A stretch of 7,938 nt of DNA, from contig VGSD01000116.1 in NCBI GenBank assembly GCA_016875155.1, positions 1-7,938 of the forward strand, in the 5' to 3' direction. A model generated the notes under the pieces. It did no database searches. It was not told the DNA's origin and was given only the letters and a program-made list of their open reading frames with translations. The position numbers were made by a program, and so were the translations under genes. The stretch comes from Deltaproteobacteria bacterium (GTDB lineage: Bacteria > Desulfobacterota > BSN033 > UBA1163). Below are positions 1 through 6,233 of the stretch, piece by piece (position 1 is the stretch's first letter; the number at the start of each line of letters is the position of its first letter).

Positions 1-62
1 GCAATGCCAGCACCGATAATCAAGGCTTCGGGTATCACTTTTTTGATCTCTTCGTTACTCAT
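1..62 (-). CDS. N-terminus of a Rossmann-type FAD/NAD-binding protein, possibly HdrA-like (partial)
   Basis: Reading left from an ATG at 62-60, 20 complete codons are visible before the window ends. A short polar leader (MSNEEIKK) is followed by PEALIIGAGIA, where GAGIA matches the start of a GxGxxG dinucleotide-binding turn after a short beta strand. That fold opens many FAD or NAD proteins. The pattern of a short leader and then a GxGIAG turn is common in HdrA-like heterodisulfide-reductase flavoproteins, but FixC/ETF-quinone oxidoreductase-like and other flavoproteins begin similarly. The gene follows the acyl-CoA dehydrogenase on the same strand after a 126-bp gap. Upstream of the ATG there is only a weak GAAGGG-type ribosome-binding site about 12 bases away. 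That a redox flavoprotein starts here is fairly safe; the HdrA assignment is a guess from context. Confidence 0.6.
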   Translation of the reverse strand, partial: MSNEEIKKVIPEALIIGAGI

Positions 63-82
63 GTTGAATGTACACCCTTCAT

Positions 83-181
83 GGAATGATGGAATATTGG
101 AATATTGGAATGTTGGGGAAAACTATTCTTTCCAAACCGGTTTAAACCCATTATTCCATTCTTCCAGTATTCCATTATTCC
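83..181. repeat. Intergenic dyad of two four-fold octamer arrays
   Basis: The gap between the acyl-CoA dehydrogenase and the next gene holds an imperfect inverted repeat. The left arm (83-117) is four tandem 8-base units, GGAATGAT, GGAATATT, GGAATATT, GGAATGTT, plus GGG. The right arm (147-181), read on the minus strand, is GGAATAAT, GGAATACT, GGAAGAAT, GGAATAAT plus GGG. The arms match at 29 of 35 positions. The 29-base loop contains the perfect 10-base palindrome AAACCGGTTT (134-143). No T-run follows on the minus strand, so it is not a typical intrinsic terminator. It could be an RNA-processing or stability element, or a dispersed genomic repeat. Confidence 0.75.
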
Positions 182-188
182 GATTGGT

Positions 189-1343
189 TCATTTCAGTTT
201 TCCAATCAATGCACTTGCAATCGTGTTCTTCTGGATTTCCTTCGTGCCTTCGTAGATCTCGGTGATCTTGGCATCGCGGTAGAACCGCTCGACTTCATAT
301 TCCGTGATATATCCATAACCACCAAAGATCTGAATGGCTTCATCCGCAACTTCGACGGCTACTTTCGCCGCAAACATCTTTGCCATGGAGGTCAGTTTTG
401 GGTCGATCCTCTTCTGGTCGTAATTCCAGCCCGCTTTGTAAGTGAGAAGCCTTGCCGTCTCCAGTTTTGTTGCCATGTCAGCGAGTTTATGCTGGGTGAT
501 CTGAAAATCAACCAGTTTCTTTCCGAATTGCTCGCGCTGCTTGGCATAATCAAGCGCCCGATCAAAAGCACCCTGCCCAATGCCAAGAGCCTGCGCCGCA
601 ATCTCCACTCGGCTCTCATCGAAGAATTCGAGGACCTGGTAAAACCCTTTGTTCTCCTCGCCGACGAGATTGGCCAAAGGGACACGGACGTCGCTGAAGG
701 AGAGTTCAGCCGTGGAAGTCAATCGGAGTCCCATCTTGGGGGTGATCTCTGTGGCATCCAATCCCTTGGCTCCCTTTTCAACGATGATCGTACACTGGCC
801 TCGATAAGGGGGTTTTGCCTGAGGATCGGTCTGGCAGAGCACAATGAAGTAGTCGGCAAGTAATCCATTAGTAATAAATGTTTTGGTCCCGTTGATCACA
901 AAGGAGTCGCCTTGCTTGATTGCCGTAGTTCCCATCAGAGTTATATCGCTACCATGATCCGGCTCGGTGTAGGCGCCTCCGGAAATGAATTCCCCCTTGG
1001 TCACAGGAATGAGATACTTCTTCTTCTGTTCTTCGCTTCCACAACGGAGGATAACCTCTGAGGAGAAGTCTGTGAGCGTCACAGCAATGCCCACTCCTGA
1101 ATCCTTTCGACAGAATTCTTCTACAACGAGGGCATTTTCTGTGATGCCATAACCCTGTCCACCATATTCTTCGGGAAAATGGATGCCGATGAATCCAAGT
1201 TTACAGGCTTTCTTCCATACCTCCTTTGGGAAGGTATGGTTCTCCTCCCATTCGAGAATCTTCTCCTTATCATACTCGCCTTGAATAAATTCCCTTGCAG
1301 CCTTCTGAATATCCTTCTGTTCCTGGGTCAATTCAAAGTCCAT
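189..1343 (-). CDS. Acyl-CoA dehydrogenase
   Basis: This is a full-length FAD-dependent acyl-CoA dehydrogenase of 384 residues, the usual family length. It would remove two hydrogens from an acyl-CoA and pass the electrons to the electron-transfer flavoprotein encoded just upstream. Domain order is standard: an N-terminal helical domain (about 1-115), a middle beta domain with YTEPDHGSD (125-133) and FITNG (156-160), and a C-terminal helical domain with QFG (272-274), GGYGY (341-345) and the IYEGT motif whose Glu365 is the expected catalytic base. The start is supported by GAGGTGA at 1353-1347, three bases before the ATG. There is no signal peptide or membrane segment. An Asp at residue 92 falls where medium-chain enzymes usually carry Ser (alignment from memory). 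The substrate cannot be named: short or branched chain acyl-CoA, glutaryl-type or alicyclic acyl-CoA are all possible. Confidence 0.95.
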   Translation of the reverse strand: MDFELTQEQKDIQKAAREFIQGEYDKEKILEWEENHTFPKEVWKKACKLGFIGIHFPEEYGGQGYGITENALVVEEFCRKDSGVGIAVTLTDFSSEVILRCGSEEQKKKYLIPVTKGEFISGGAYTEPDHGSDITLMGTTAIKQGDSFVINGTKTFITNGLLADYFIVLCQTDPQAKPPYRGQCTIIVEKGAKGLDATEITPKMGLRLTSTAELSFSDVRVPLANLVGEENKGFYQVLEFFDESRVEIAAQALGIGQGAFDRALDYAKQREQFGKKLVDFQITQHKLADMATKLETARLLTYKAGWNYDQKRIDPKLTSMAKMFAAKVAVEVADEAIQIFGGYGYITEYEVERFYRDAKITEIYEGTKEIQKNTIASALIGKLK

Positions 1344-1358
1344 GGCTCACCTCGTTTC

Positions 1359-1434
1359 AGTTCGGAGAAATTTAGTTCGGAGTTCGGAGAATTAAATTCT
1401 TTAAGATTTTACTCCGAACTACGAACTCCGAACT
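1359..1434. repeat. Intergenic dyad built from heptamer units
   Basis: The 98-bp gap between etfA and the acyl-CoA dehydrogenase gene is mostly an inverted repeat of TTCGGAG units. On the plus strand AGTTCGGAG occurs at 1359-1367, 1374-1382 and 1381-1389, the last two forming a 7-base tandem. The complementary side has CTCCGAA, CTACGAA and CTCCGAA in tandem (1412-1432). Segment 1374-1389 pairs with 1419-1434 at 15 of 16 positions. The AT-rich centre (about 1390-1411) would be the loop. It lies close downstream of the etfA stop on the minus strand but lacks a following T-run, so a terminator is not clear; an attenuator or mRNA-stability role is possible. Confidence 0.75.
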
Positions 1435-1441
1435 CAAAACT

Positions 1442-2422
1442 TTATTTTTTCAGTTCTTTAATCTTATCCTTAATCACCGGAACAATTTTAAAAAGGTCTG
1501 CCACAATGCCATACTGGGCAACCCCGAAGATAGGGGCCTTAGGGTCTTTGTTAATGGCGATGATCGTGCCTGCAGCTTTCATTCCTGCCACATGCTGGAA
1601 GGCGCCGCTGATGCCAATGGCAATATAGACTTTTGGCTTTACGGTCTTTCCGGAGGTTCCGACCTGACACCCTTTCGGAAGCCATTTCTTATCGACCACC
1701 GGCCTGGAGCAGGCAAGCACTGCACCCACGGAATCAGCAAGCTCCTTCACCATGGGGATATTTTCTGCATCTTTGATTCCTCTCCCAATGGCGATGAGGA
1801 TATCCGCCTGTGTGATGTCAACCTCACCTGCAGCCGCCTCCATATATTCGAGAAAACGTCTGGCCAGACCTTCGTCGGTCAATGGAGAGGGTACGGATAC
1901 GATCTCTCCTGAGAGAGCGCTTTTCTCCAATGCAGGAAATGCTCCTGCCCGGACTGTGACCATATACTGGGGCGCCGGCTTCAGATAGGAGACTGATGCG
2001 TTGATTTTTCCTCCATAAATCTGGCGGGTCAGGGCAAAAGTTCCATCCTTTGGATCAATTCCGATACAATCAGTCGCCAGAGGAATCTTCAGATGAGTGG
2101 CCAGGCTCGGTGCAAAGTCCATGCCCATAGCCGTGTGACCAATCATCGTGAGTACGGGTTTCCTCTCGGTGAGAAGCTGGATGAAGACTTTCTCGTATGT
2201 CTCGGAGTTATAATATTCGAGGCGGTTGTCCTCTATGAGTAAAACCCTATTGGCTTTGGGCTTCAGAGCTTCCGCCATATTCTTCACATCTTTTCCCAGG
2301 AGGGCGACTGATAGTTCTCCGCCCAGGCTCTCCGAGAGTTCTCTTCCTTTGGAGAGCATTTCCCAGGTCACATCCCTCAATTCTCCACGTCGATGTTCTG
2401 CAACGACAATGATCTCTTTCAT
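1442..2422 (-). CDS. etfA: Electron transfer flavoprotein alpha subunit
   Basis: EtfA pairs with EtfB to form the soluble FAD-carrying shuttle that takes electrons from acyl-CoA dehydrogenases. At 326 residues it has typical length and no extra ferredoxin domain. The N-terminal adenine-nucleotide-like domain covers about 1-190. The C-terminal FAD domain is clear: SRPVVD (239-244), QVGTSGKTVKP (253-263), GISGAFQH (270-277), NKDPKAPIF (291-299) and YGIVADL (304-310). The ATG overlaps the etfB stop by one base (TGATG), so the two are translationally coupled. AAAGGAGGG at 2439-2431, inside the etfB tail, is a strong ribosome-binding site 8 bases ahead. The acyl-CoA dehydrogenase gene follows 98 bp downstream and is the obvious partner. 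Confidence 0.97.
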   Translation of the reverse strand: MKEIIVVAEHRRGELRDVTWEMLSKGRELSESLGGELSVALLGKDVKNMAEALKPKANRVLLIEDNRLEYYNSETYEKVFIQLLTERKPVLTMIGHTAMGMDFAPSLATHLKIPLATDCIGIDPKDGTFALTRQIYGGKINASVSYLKPAPQYMVTVRAGAFPALEKSALSGEIVSVPSPLTDEGLARRFLEYMEAAAGEVDITQADILIAIGRGIKDAENIPMVKELADSVGAVLACSRPVVDKKWLPKGCQVGTSGKTVKPKVYIAIGISGAFQHVAGMKAAGTIIAINKDPKAPIFGVAQYGIVADLFKIVPVIKDKIKELKK

Positions 2423-3213
2423 CAGGCCACCCCTCCTTTATCCTTCAGAATATCGAACACCTTCTGGGCTATCTCTTCCGGTTTTCCCTCGATCATCGCT
2501 GCCCCTTCGCCGACCGGGGGAACAAAGATCTTTTCAAGCTGAATGTTTGAACCGGCCAGTCCGACTTCCTCAGGTTTGAGGTTGAGATCGGAAGTTCCGA
2601 GGGCCTTGATCTCTTTCTTGGCCACCTTACGGATGCCCATGATCGAGACATATCGCGGCTCATTAATACCCGTCTGGATCGTGAGAAGCGCGGGGAGGTC
2701 AACCTCGACGACTTCCTCAAGACCTCCTTCGAGTTCGCGATGGGCTTTGATCTTTTTGTCCTGAACCTCAACCCGGTTGACGATGGAGACATGGGGGATG
2801 CCCAGCATCTCGGCCATCACCACTCCAACCTGGCCATACCCATCGTCTTCAGCCTGAGTGCCTGTCAGGATGAGATCAAAAGGTTTTGTGCGAACCGCCT
2901 CTGCGAGGACTTTGGCTGTGGCAAAACCGTCTCCTCCTGCAAAAGCAGGATCCGAGAGACGGAGCGCATCATCGGCGCCCATAGCCAGACACTTTCTCAG
3001 GGATTCATTCGAATCCTCTCCTCCCAGAGAGAAAACAGTGACGGTTCCGCCCATTTTTTCTTTCAGGAGGATAGCCTCCTCGATGGCATAGTTGTCCCAT
3101 TCGTTGAGGTCGAATGCGAGACCACTCTTGTCGATATCTTTTCCCGACTTATCGATAGAGATATCCGCATCCGCCGTGTCCGGGACCCTTTTAATACAGA
3201 CGATGATATTCAT
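2422..3213 (-). CDS. etfB: Electron transfer flavoprotein beta subunit
   Basis: EtfB is the partner of EtfA and contacts the acyl-CoA dehydrogenase. The protein has 263 residues, normal for the family. It starts MNIIVCIKRVPDT, a typical opening. Residues 118-130 (GTQAEDDGYGQVG) form the nucleotide-binding loop that holds AMP in ordinary ETFs and a second FAD in bifurcating ones. The segment around 157-179 (AHRELEGGLEEVV, then PALLT) fits the ETF-beta signature, and 184-200 (NEPRYVSIMGIRKVAKK) is the docking-loop region. AAAGGGGG at 3228-3221 lies 7 bases before the ATG. A 167-bp gap with a palindromic repeat separates it from the nuoG-like gene upstream, so etfBA and the dehydrogenase may form their own transcript or be read through from upstream. 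No convincing promoter was seen. Confidence 0.97.
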   Translation of the reverse strand: MNIIVCIKRVPDTADADISIDKSGKDIDKSGLAFDLNEWDNYAIEEAILLKEKMGGTVTVFSLGGEDSNESLRKCLAMGADDALRLSDPAFAGGDGFATAKVLAEAVRTKPFDLILTGTQAEDDGYGQVGVVMAEMLGIPHVSIVNRVEVQDKKIKAHRELEGGLEEVVEVDLPALLTIQTGINEPRYVSIMGIRKVAKKEIKALGTSDLNLKPEEVGLAGSNIQLEKIFVPPVGEGAAMIEGKPEEIAQKVFDILKDKGGVA

Positions 3214-3273
3214 TCACATTCCCCCTTTCTATGATAATTACGTTTTCTTGTAATACTTTAACGGTTTGAAAGA

Positions 3274-3366
3274 CATTATAAAATCCCTCCAAACCTCCCT
3301 TTGCAAAAGGGAGGTAAAAAGATTGTCCCCCTTTGGCAAAGGGGGATTAAGGGGGATTTTATGATG
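3274..3366. repeat. Compound intergenic palindrome with two inner hairpins
   Basis: Most of the gap between the nuoG-like gene and etfB is one nested inverted repeat. The outer arms, 3274-3289 and 3351-3366, match at 14 of 16 positions (core ATAAAATCCC / GGGATTTTAT with nearby variation). Inside are two perfect 9-bp hairpins: CCTCCCTTT / AAAGGGAGG at 3294-3314 with a GCA loop, and TCCCCCTTT / AAAGGGGGA at 3326-3346 with a GGC loop. Folded, this gives a three-way junction. Similar C-run/G-run palindromes (CCCCCTTTGCCAAAGGGGG type) are, from memory, widespread intergenic repeats in deltaproteobacterial and related genomes. It may act as an attenuator between the two gene groups, but neither strand shows a good T-run after the hairpins. 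Confidence 0.8.
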
Positions 3367-3380
3367 ATTCTTTTAATCCA

Positions 3381-5894
3381 TTAATTTTTCTTTAACCTTT
3401 CCACTTTCGCCCAGCCAGTCCCATCTTGGGCAAGAGAGCAGGGTGAGGAAGTGGCAATAACCGATGGAGCAATTTTTAAAGAGACCTTCACTTTGATCTT
3501 AAGCGATCCTCCCTCTTGGGTTGAGATTTGAACCACCTCTCCATTTTCAATCTTCAGAGATTGAGCGTCCTCAACATTCATCTCCAGAGAAGGCTTCTGA
3601 AGGACCTTTCTCAGATTTTCACTCCTCAGGCTGAGTTTGCCCGATTCAAAGAGCGACATGTTCTCAACAAGGCGGAAAGGATAGGATCCTGGTTGCGGTT
3701 GAGATGGGCGCGTCGCGATTGGAATCAGTTTTGCCTTCCCTATGGGGAAACCATCACCGTAGAGATAACTGACTCCCTTAGGCCACTGTTCCCCATCCTT
3801 TAGACCCTGATATTGAGGAACGGTCTTCGAAATCTCTCCGAAGATTGCTTCCGTAGTTGTTCCCTGCAAAGGGACTTCCAGAAGACGAAGGAGTTCGATG
3901 AGAATATCGAAATCCGCTCTGGATTGTCTTACAGCCAAGCGAAGTGGATAAAGGTTCTGAATCCTTCGCTCGAGATTGGTATAGGATCCGACTTTCTCAA
4001 TGAACGAACAGGCAGGTAAAAGGAGATGAGCCTCTTTTGCGGCTCCGGTCATAAAGAGGTCCTGAACCACCAATAACTCGATATTTTTTAAAGCCCCGGA
4101 AGAAAGATGGATGTCCTTTCCTATGAGATAGAGGGCTTTGAGACTTCCTTCCTCTGCTTGTTTGAGGAGGTTTTCGATTGTCCCTTCGCTTGAACTCATC
4201 CCCATATCGATCGCACCCTGGCTGTTACATTTTTCAAGGAGCAGAAGGATACCAGAAGATTTCTTGCCGATATGGCCGGTCAGTAGAGCAAGGTTAGAAG
4301 AGGCCATGGCAATCTCTTCCGAATTAGTATAGGACCAATGGCCCGGTCCGATGAGGATCATGCCATTCTTGGCCTGTGCAAACTTTTTTGCAGCCTTCTC
4401 AACTTCATCCACCACCTCTTTTGGGAAGAGAGCCAGACGTTCGAGATATTCGCCCTGTCTCTGGCGCAGGGCTTCGATCCCTTCTGCCTTCTCATTGAGA
4501 AGGCCCTTCTGTTCAAGGCCATCTCTGAGGATTATGCCAATCATCCCATTGAGCAATGCCAGTTCTTCTCCCGGCTTTGTCAGCAGGGTGATCGAAGGGG
4601 GTGAAAGAGGTGACATCCTCGTAATGCGGCTCAATTCAATATCGGAGTTTCCTAGAACAATGAGTTGGGCCTTATTCCTCCGGATGGCCAGATGGATCTC
4701 GTTCTTGATAATAGGGTGCGTCTGTGCGGGATCAGCCCCAATCGTTAAGATTGAATCAGCTTCACGGATCTCTTTAATCGAGCTTGTGGAGGAAGCAAAC
4801 CCGAGGGTTTTGAGAAGTCCTCCGCTTAACCCTTGAACACTTCTATTTCCATCCAGAGCAATCTGCTCAGAACCGATTGCCTCCTTAAATAGTTTCTTAA
4901 TGAGGAAGTATTCTTCATTGGTGAGACGGTTTGAGACGATGGCTCCGATACTCTGGGAGCCATATTGGGCCTTTATCTCTTCGAACCTTTGAGCCACAGA
5001 TCTGAGCGCCTCTTCCCAAGAAACTTCTTCGAGTTTACCATTCACCCTTAACATCGGGGCCTTGAGCCTTTCGGGATGATCGGCAAAGTCCCAGCCGAAT
5101 CTTCCTTTGACACAGAGGTTCCCATCATTGGGACCCTGATCAGGTCGGGAGAAGACCCTTTTGATCTCTCCCTCTTTGGAGCCGAAGGTAATTAGGCATC
5201 CGCAACCGCAGTAAGGGCAGGGGGTGGTGGTCTCTGTGAGTTCCCAGGCTCTGGTCTTGTAATCAAAGCAGTTGCTGGTGATGGCACCTACCGGGCAGGT
5301 ATCAAGACACTGACCGCAAAACTCGCATTGGAGGGGACGATGGAAGTCCGTATCGATGATAGACCGGATGCCCCTACGCGTAAAGGAGAGTTCTCCCACG
5401 CCCTGGATTTCATCGCAGATTCGTACGCAGCGTCCGCAGAGAATGCACTTGTTCCCATCCCTCTGCAGAAGCGGGGAGAGGTCATCCGGTGGAAAGGTGA
5501 TCAGGTCCCAGGGATAGAGGGTGTCCTGCACGCCATATTCATAGACCAGGTTCTGAAGTTCACATTCACCCTCTTTTTCACATCTCGGGCAGGTCATGGG
5601 ATGGTTGAGCAGAATGAGCTGGAGCTGAATTCTCCGGGATTGGGTGATCTCCGGAGATTGGGTGAAAATCTCCATCCCGTTTTTGGCAGGAGTGAAACAG
5701 GAGGGCAGAAGCTCTTTTTTCCCCTTCTCCTGCACCATACAGAGCCTGCAAGCGCCAAAGGGGATGAGCCTTCGGTCGTCACAGAGCGTCGGAATCCGGA
5801 TGCCAGCCGCCTGAGCCGCTTCAAGGATTGTCCTTCCCCTTTCAACCTCAATTTGGGTACCATCAATGGTTAGTTTTATTGTTTGGTTGCTCAT
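3381..5894 (-). CDS. NuoG-like iron-sulfur protein with a degenerate molybdopterin-oxidoreductase domain
   Basis: This 837-residue protein is built like NuoG or the NAD-linked formate dehydrogenase alpha subunit. In order: a plant-type 2Fe-2S domain (Cys38, Cys49, Cys52, Cys66); the His-Cys motif HPMTCPRCEKEGEC (His98, Cys102, Cys105, Cys111); two 4Fe-4S clusters (Cys150/153/156/160 and Cys190/193/196/200); and the 4Fe-4S site of molybdopterin enzymes, CPYCGCGC (Cys226, 229, 233, with Cys261). The rest is a molybdopterin-oxidoreductase fold. Where formate dehydrogenases carry Sec or Cys followed by His, this protein reads IALDGNRSVQGL, with neither. It is therefore probably an electron-wiring subunit and not a formate dehydrogenase. 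The NuoF-like gene upstream suggests a soluble NADH-linked complex, such as NuoEFG, HydABC or BamGHI-type modules. The ATG lacks a normally spaced ribosome-binding site. There is no signal peptide, so a cytoplasmic location is expected. Confidence 0.9.
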   Translation of the reverse strand: MSNQTIKLTIDGTQIEVERGRTILEAAQAAGIRIPTLCDDRRLIPFGACRLCMVQEKGKKELLPSCFTPAKNGMEIFTQSPEITQSRRIQLQLILLNHPMTCPRCEKEGECELQNLVYEYGVQDTLYPWDLITFPPDDLSPLLQRDGNKCILCGRCVRICDEIQGVGELSFTRRGIRSIIDTDFHRPLQCEFCGQCLDTCPVGAITSNCFDYKTRAWELTETTTPCPYCGCGCLITFGSKEGEIKRVFSRPDQGPNDGNLCVKGRFGWDFADHPERLKAPMLRVNGKLEEVSWEEALRSVAQRFEEIKAQYGSQSIGAIVSNRLTNEEYFLIKKLFKEAIGSEQIALDGNRSVQGLSGGLLKTLGFASSTSSIKEIREADSILTIGADPAQTHPIIKNEIHLAIRRNKAQLIVLGNSDIELSRITRMSPLSPPSITLLTKPGEELALLNGMIGIILRDGLEQKGLLNEKAEGIEALRQRQGEYLERLALFPKEVVDEVEKAAKKFAQAKNGMILIGPGHWSYTNSEEIAMASSNLALLTGHIGKKSSGILLLLEKCNSQGAIDMGMSSSEGTIENLLKQAEEGSLKALYLIGKDIHLSSGALKNIELLVVQDLFMTGAAKEAHLLLPACSFIEKVGSYTNLERRIQNLYPLRLAVRQSRADFDILIELLRLLEVPLQGTTTEAIFGEISKTVPQYQGLKDGEQWPKGVSYLYGDGFPIGKAKLIPIATRPSQPQPGSYPFRLVENMSLFESGKLSLRSENLRKVLQKPSLEMNVEDAQSLKIENGEVVQISTQEGGSLKIKVKVSLKIAPSVIATSSPCSLAQDGTGWAKVERLKKN

Positions 5895-5901
5895 TAAATC
5901 T

Positions 5902-5929
5902 TGTCATGCTGAACTTGTTTCAGCATCTC
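5902..5929 (-). repeat. Left 28-bp end repeat of the GIY-YIG unit (palindromic)
   Basis: Read on the minus strand this is GAGATG, CTGAAACAAGTTCAG, CATGACA. It contains a perfect 8-bp hairpin, ATGCTGAA / TTCAGCAT at 5906-5926, with a 5-base loop. It is the inverted partner of 6234-6261, matching at 26 of 28 positions. The two differences are a G-to-C and a C-to-G change at paired stem positions, so both copies keep an intact stem. It lies between the nuclease stop codon and the nuoG-like start. Confidence 0.85.
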
Positions 5930-5932
5930 CTT
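5927..5932 (-). promoter_or_regulatory. AAGGAG displaced from the nuoG-like start by a hairpin
   Basis: Upstream of the nuoG-like ATG the only good Shine-Dalgarno sequence is AAGGAG at 5932-5927, more than 30 bases away. Its last base and the bases between it and the ATG belong to the left end repeat, whose 21-base hairpin (5926-5906) follows almost at once. If that hairpin folds, about 11 bases (5905-5895) remain between its foot and the ATG, which would bring the site near a workable distance. Just before the ATG itself there is only GACAAGATTTA, which has no strong site. Confidence 0.4.
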
Positions 5933-5934
5933 TT

Positions 5935-6231
5935 TCAAAAGCGCTCACTTAAATCCTTCCAATCAGGATTAAAACTACTTATTAAGTTAATCTTCCAATC
6001 TCTATGCCAATTCTTTAATTGCTTCTCCCTCTCCAGCGCACTGTATACATCTTCTGTTGCTTCGTAATAGACCATCTTAGTGAGATTATATTTCTTGGTA
6101 AATCCTTCTACGAGCTTGTTTTTGTGTTCAAATACTCTTCGTTCGAGGTTATTCGTTACTCCAATATAGAGAACTGTATTGCCTTTATTTGTAAGGATAT
6201 AAACGTAATATTGGTTCGCATCCTTACTCAT
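5935..6231 (-). CDS. Small GIY-YIG domain nuclease-like protein
   Basis: This is a 98-residue single-domain protein of the UvrC N-terminal-like / YhbQ type GIY-YIG family. YVY (9-11) and YIG (22-24) are the two signature strands. LERRVFEH (29-36) carries the expected catalytic Arg and His, and EREKQLKNW (67-75) carries the Glu, probably Glu69, that binds the metal. The ending NPDWKDLSERF is typical of this small group. Family members are DNA-cleavage domains, but the role of the stand-alone form is unsettled. I chose the ATG at 6231, which has AGGA 6 bases upstream. A longer reading from TTG at 6267 would only add CHPELVSGS, which is translation of the end repeat. The gene is about 35% GC, is flanked by inverted repeats and interrupts a redox operon, so it looks acquired. 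Confidence 0.88.
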   Translation of the reverse strand: MSKDANQYYVYILTNKGNTVLYIGVTNNLERRVFEHKNKLVEGFTKKYNLTKMVYYEATEDVYSALEREKQLKNWHRDWKINLISSFNPDWKDLSERF

Positions 6232-6233
6232 AT

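Noticed and set aside
105..863. Long plus-strand open frames over the dehydrogenase and other genes
   Set aside because: They lie opposite well-conserved minus-strand genes and show no recognisable protein motifs; they are antisense shadows.
3231..3236. TATCAT as a -10 box for etfB
   Set aside because: Transcription would start inside the etfB ribosome-binding site, and no TTGACA-like box lies at a suitable distance.
3381..5894. Selenocysteine-containing formate dehydrogenase
   Set aside because: There is no in-frame TGA, and neither Cys nor Sec at the expected active-site position.
5895..5926. Micro-ORF MLKQVQHDKI starting right after AAGGAG and ending TAA overlapped with the nuoG-like ATG
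   Set aside because: Its ATG touches AAGGAG with no spacing, and the peptide is just translation of a dispersed palindromic repeat. Coupling is possible but there is no positive support.
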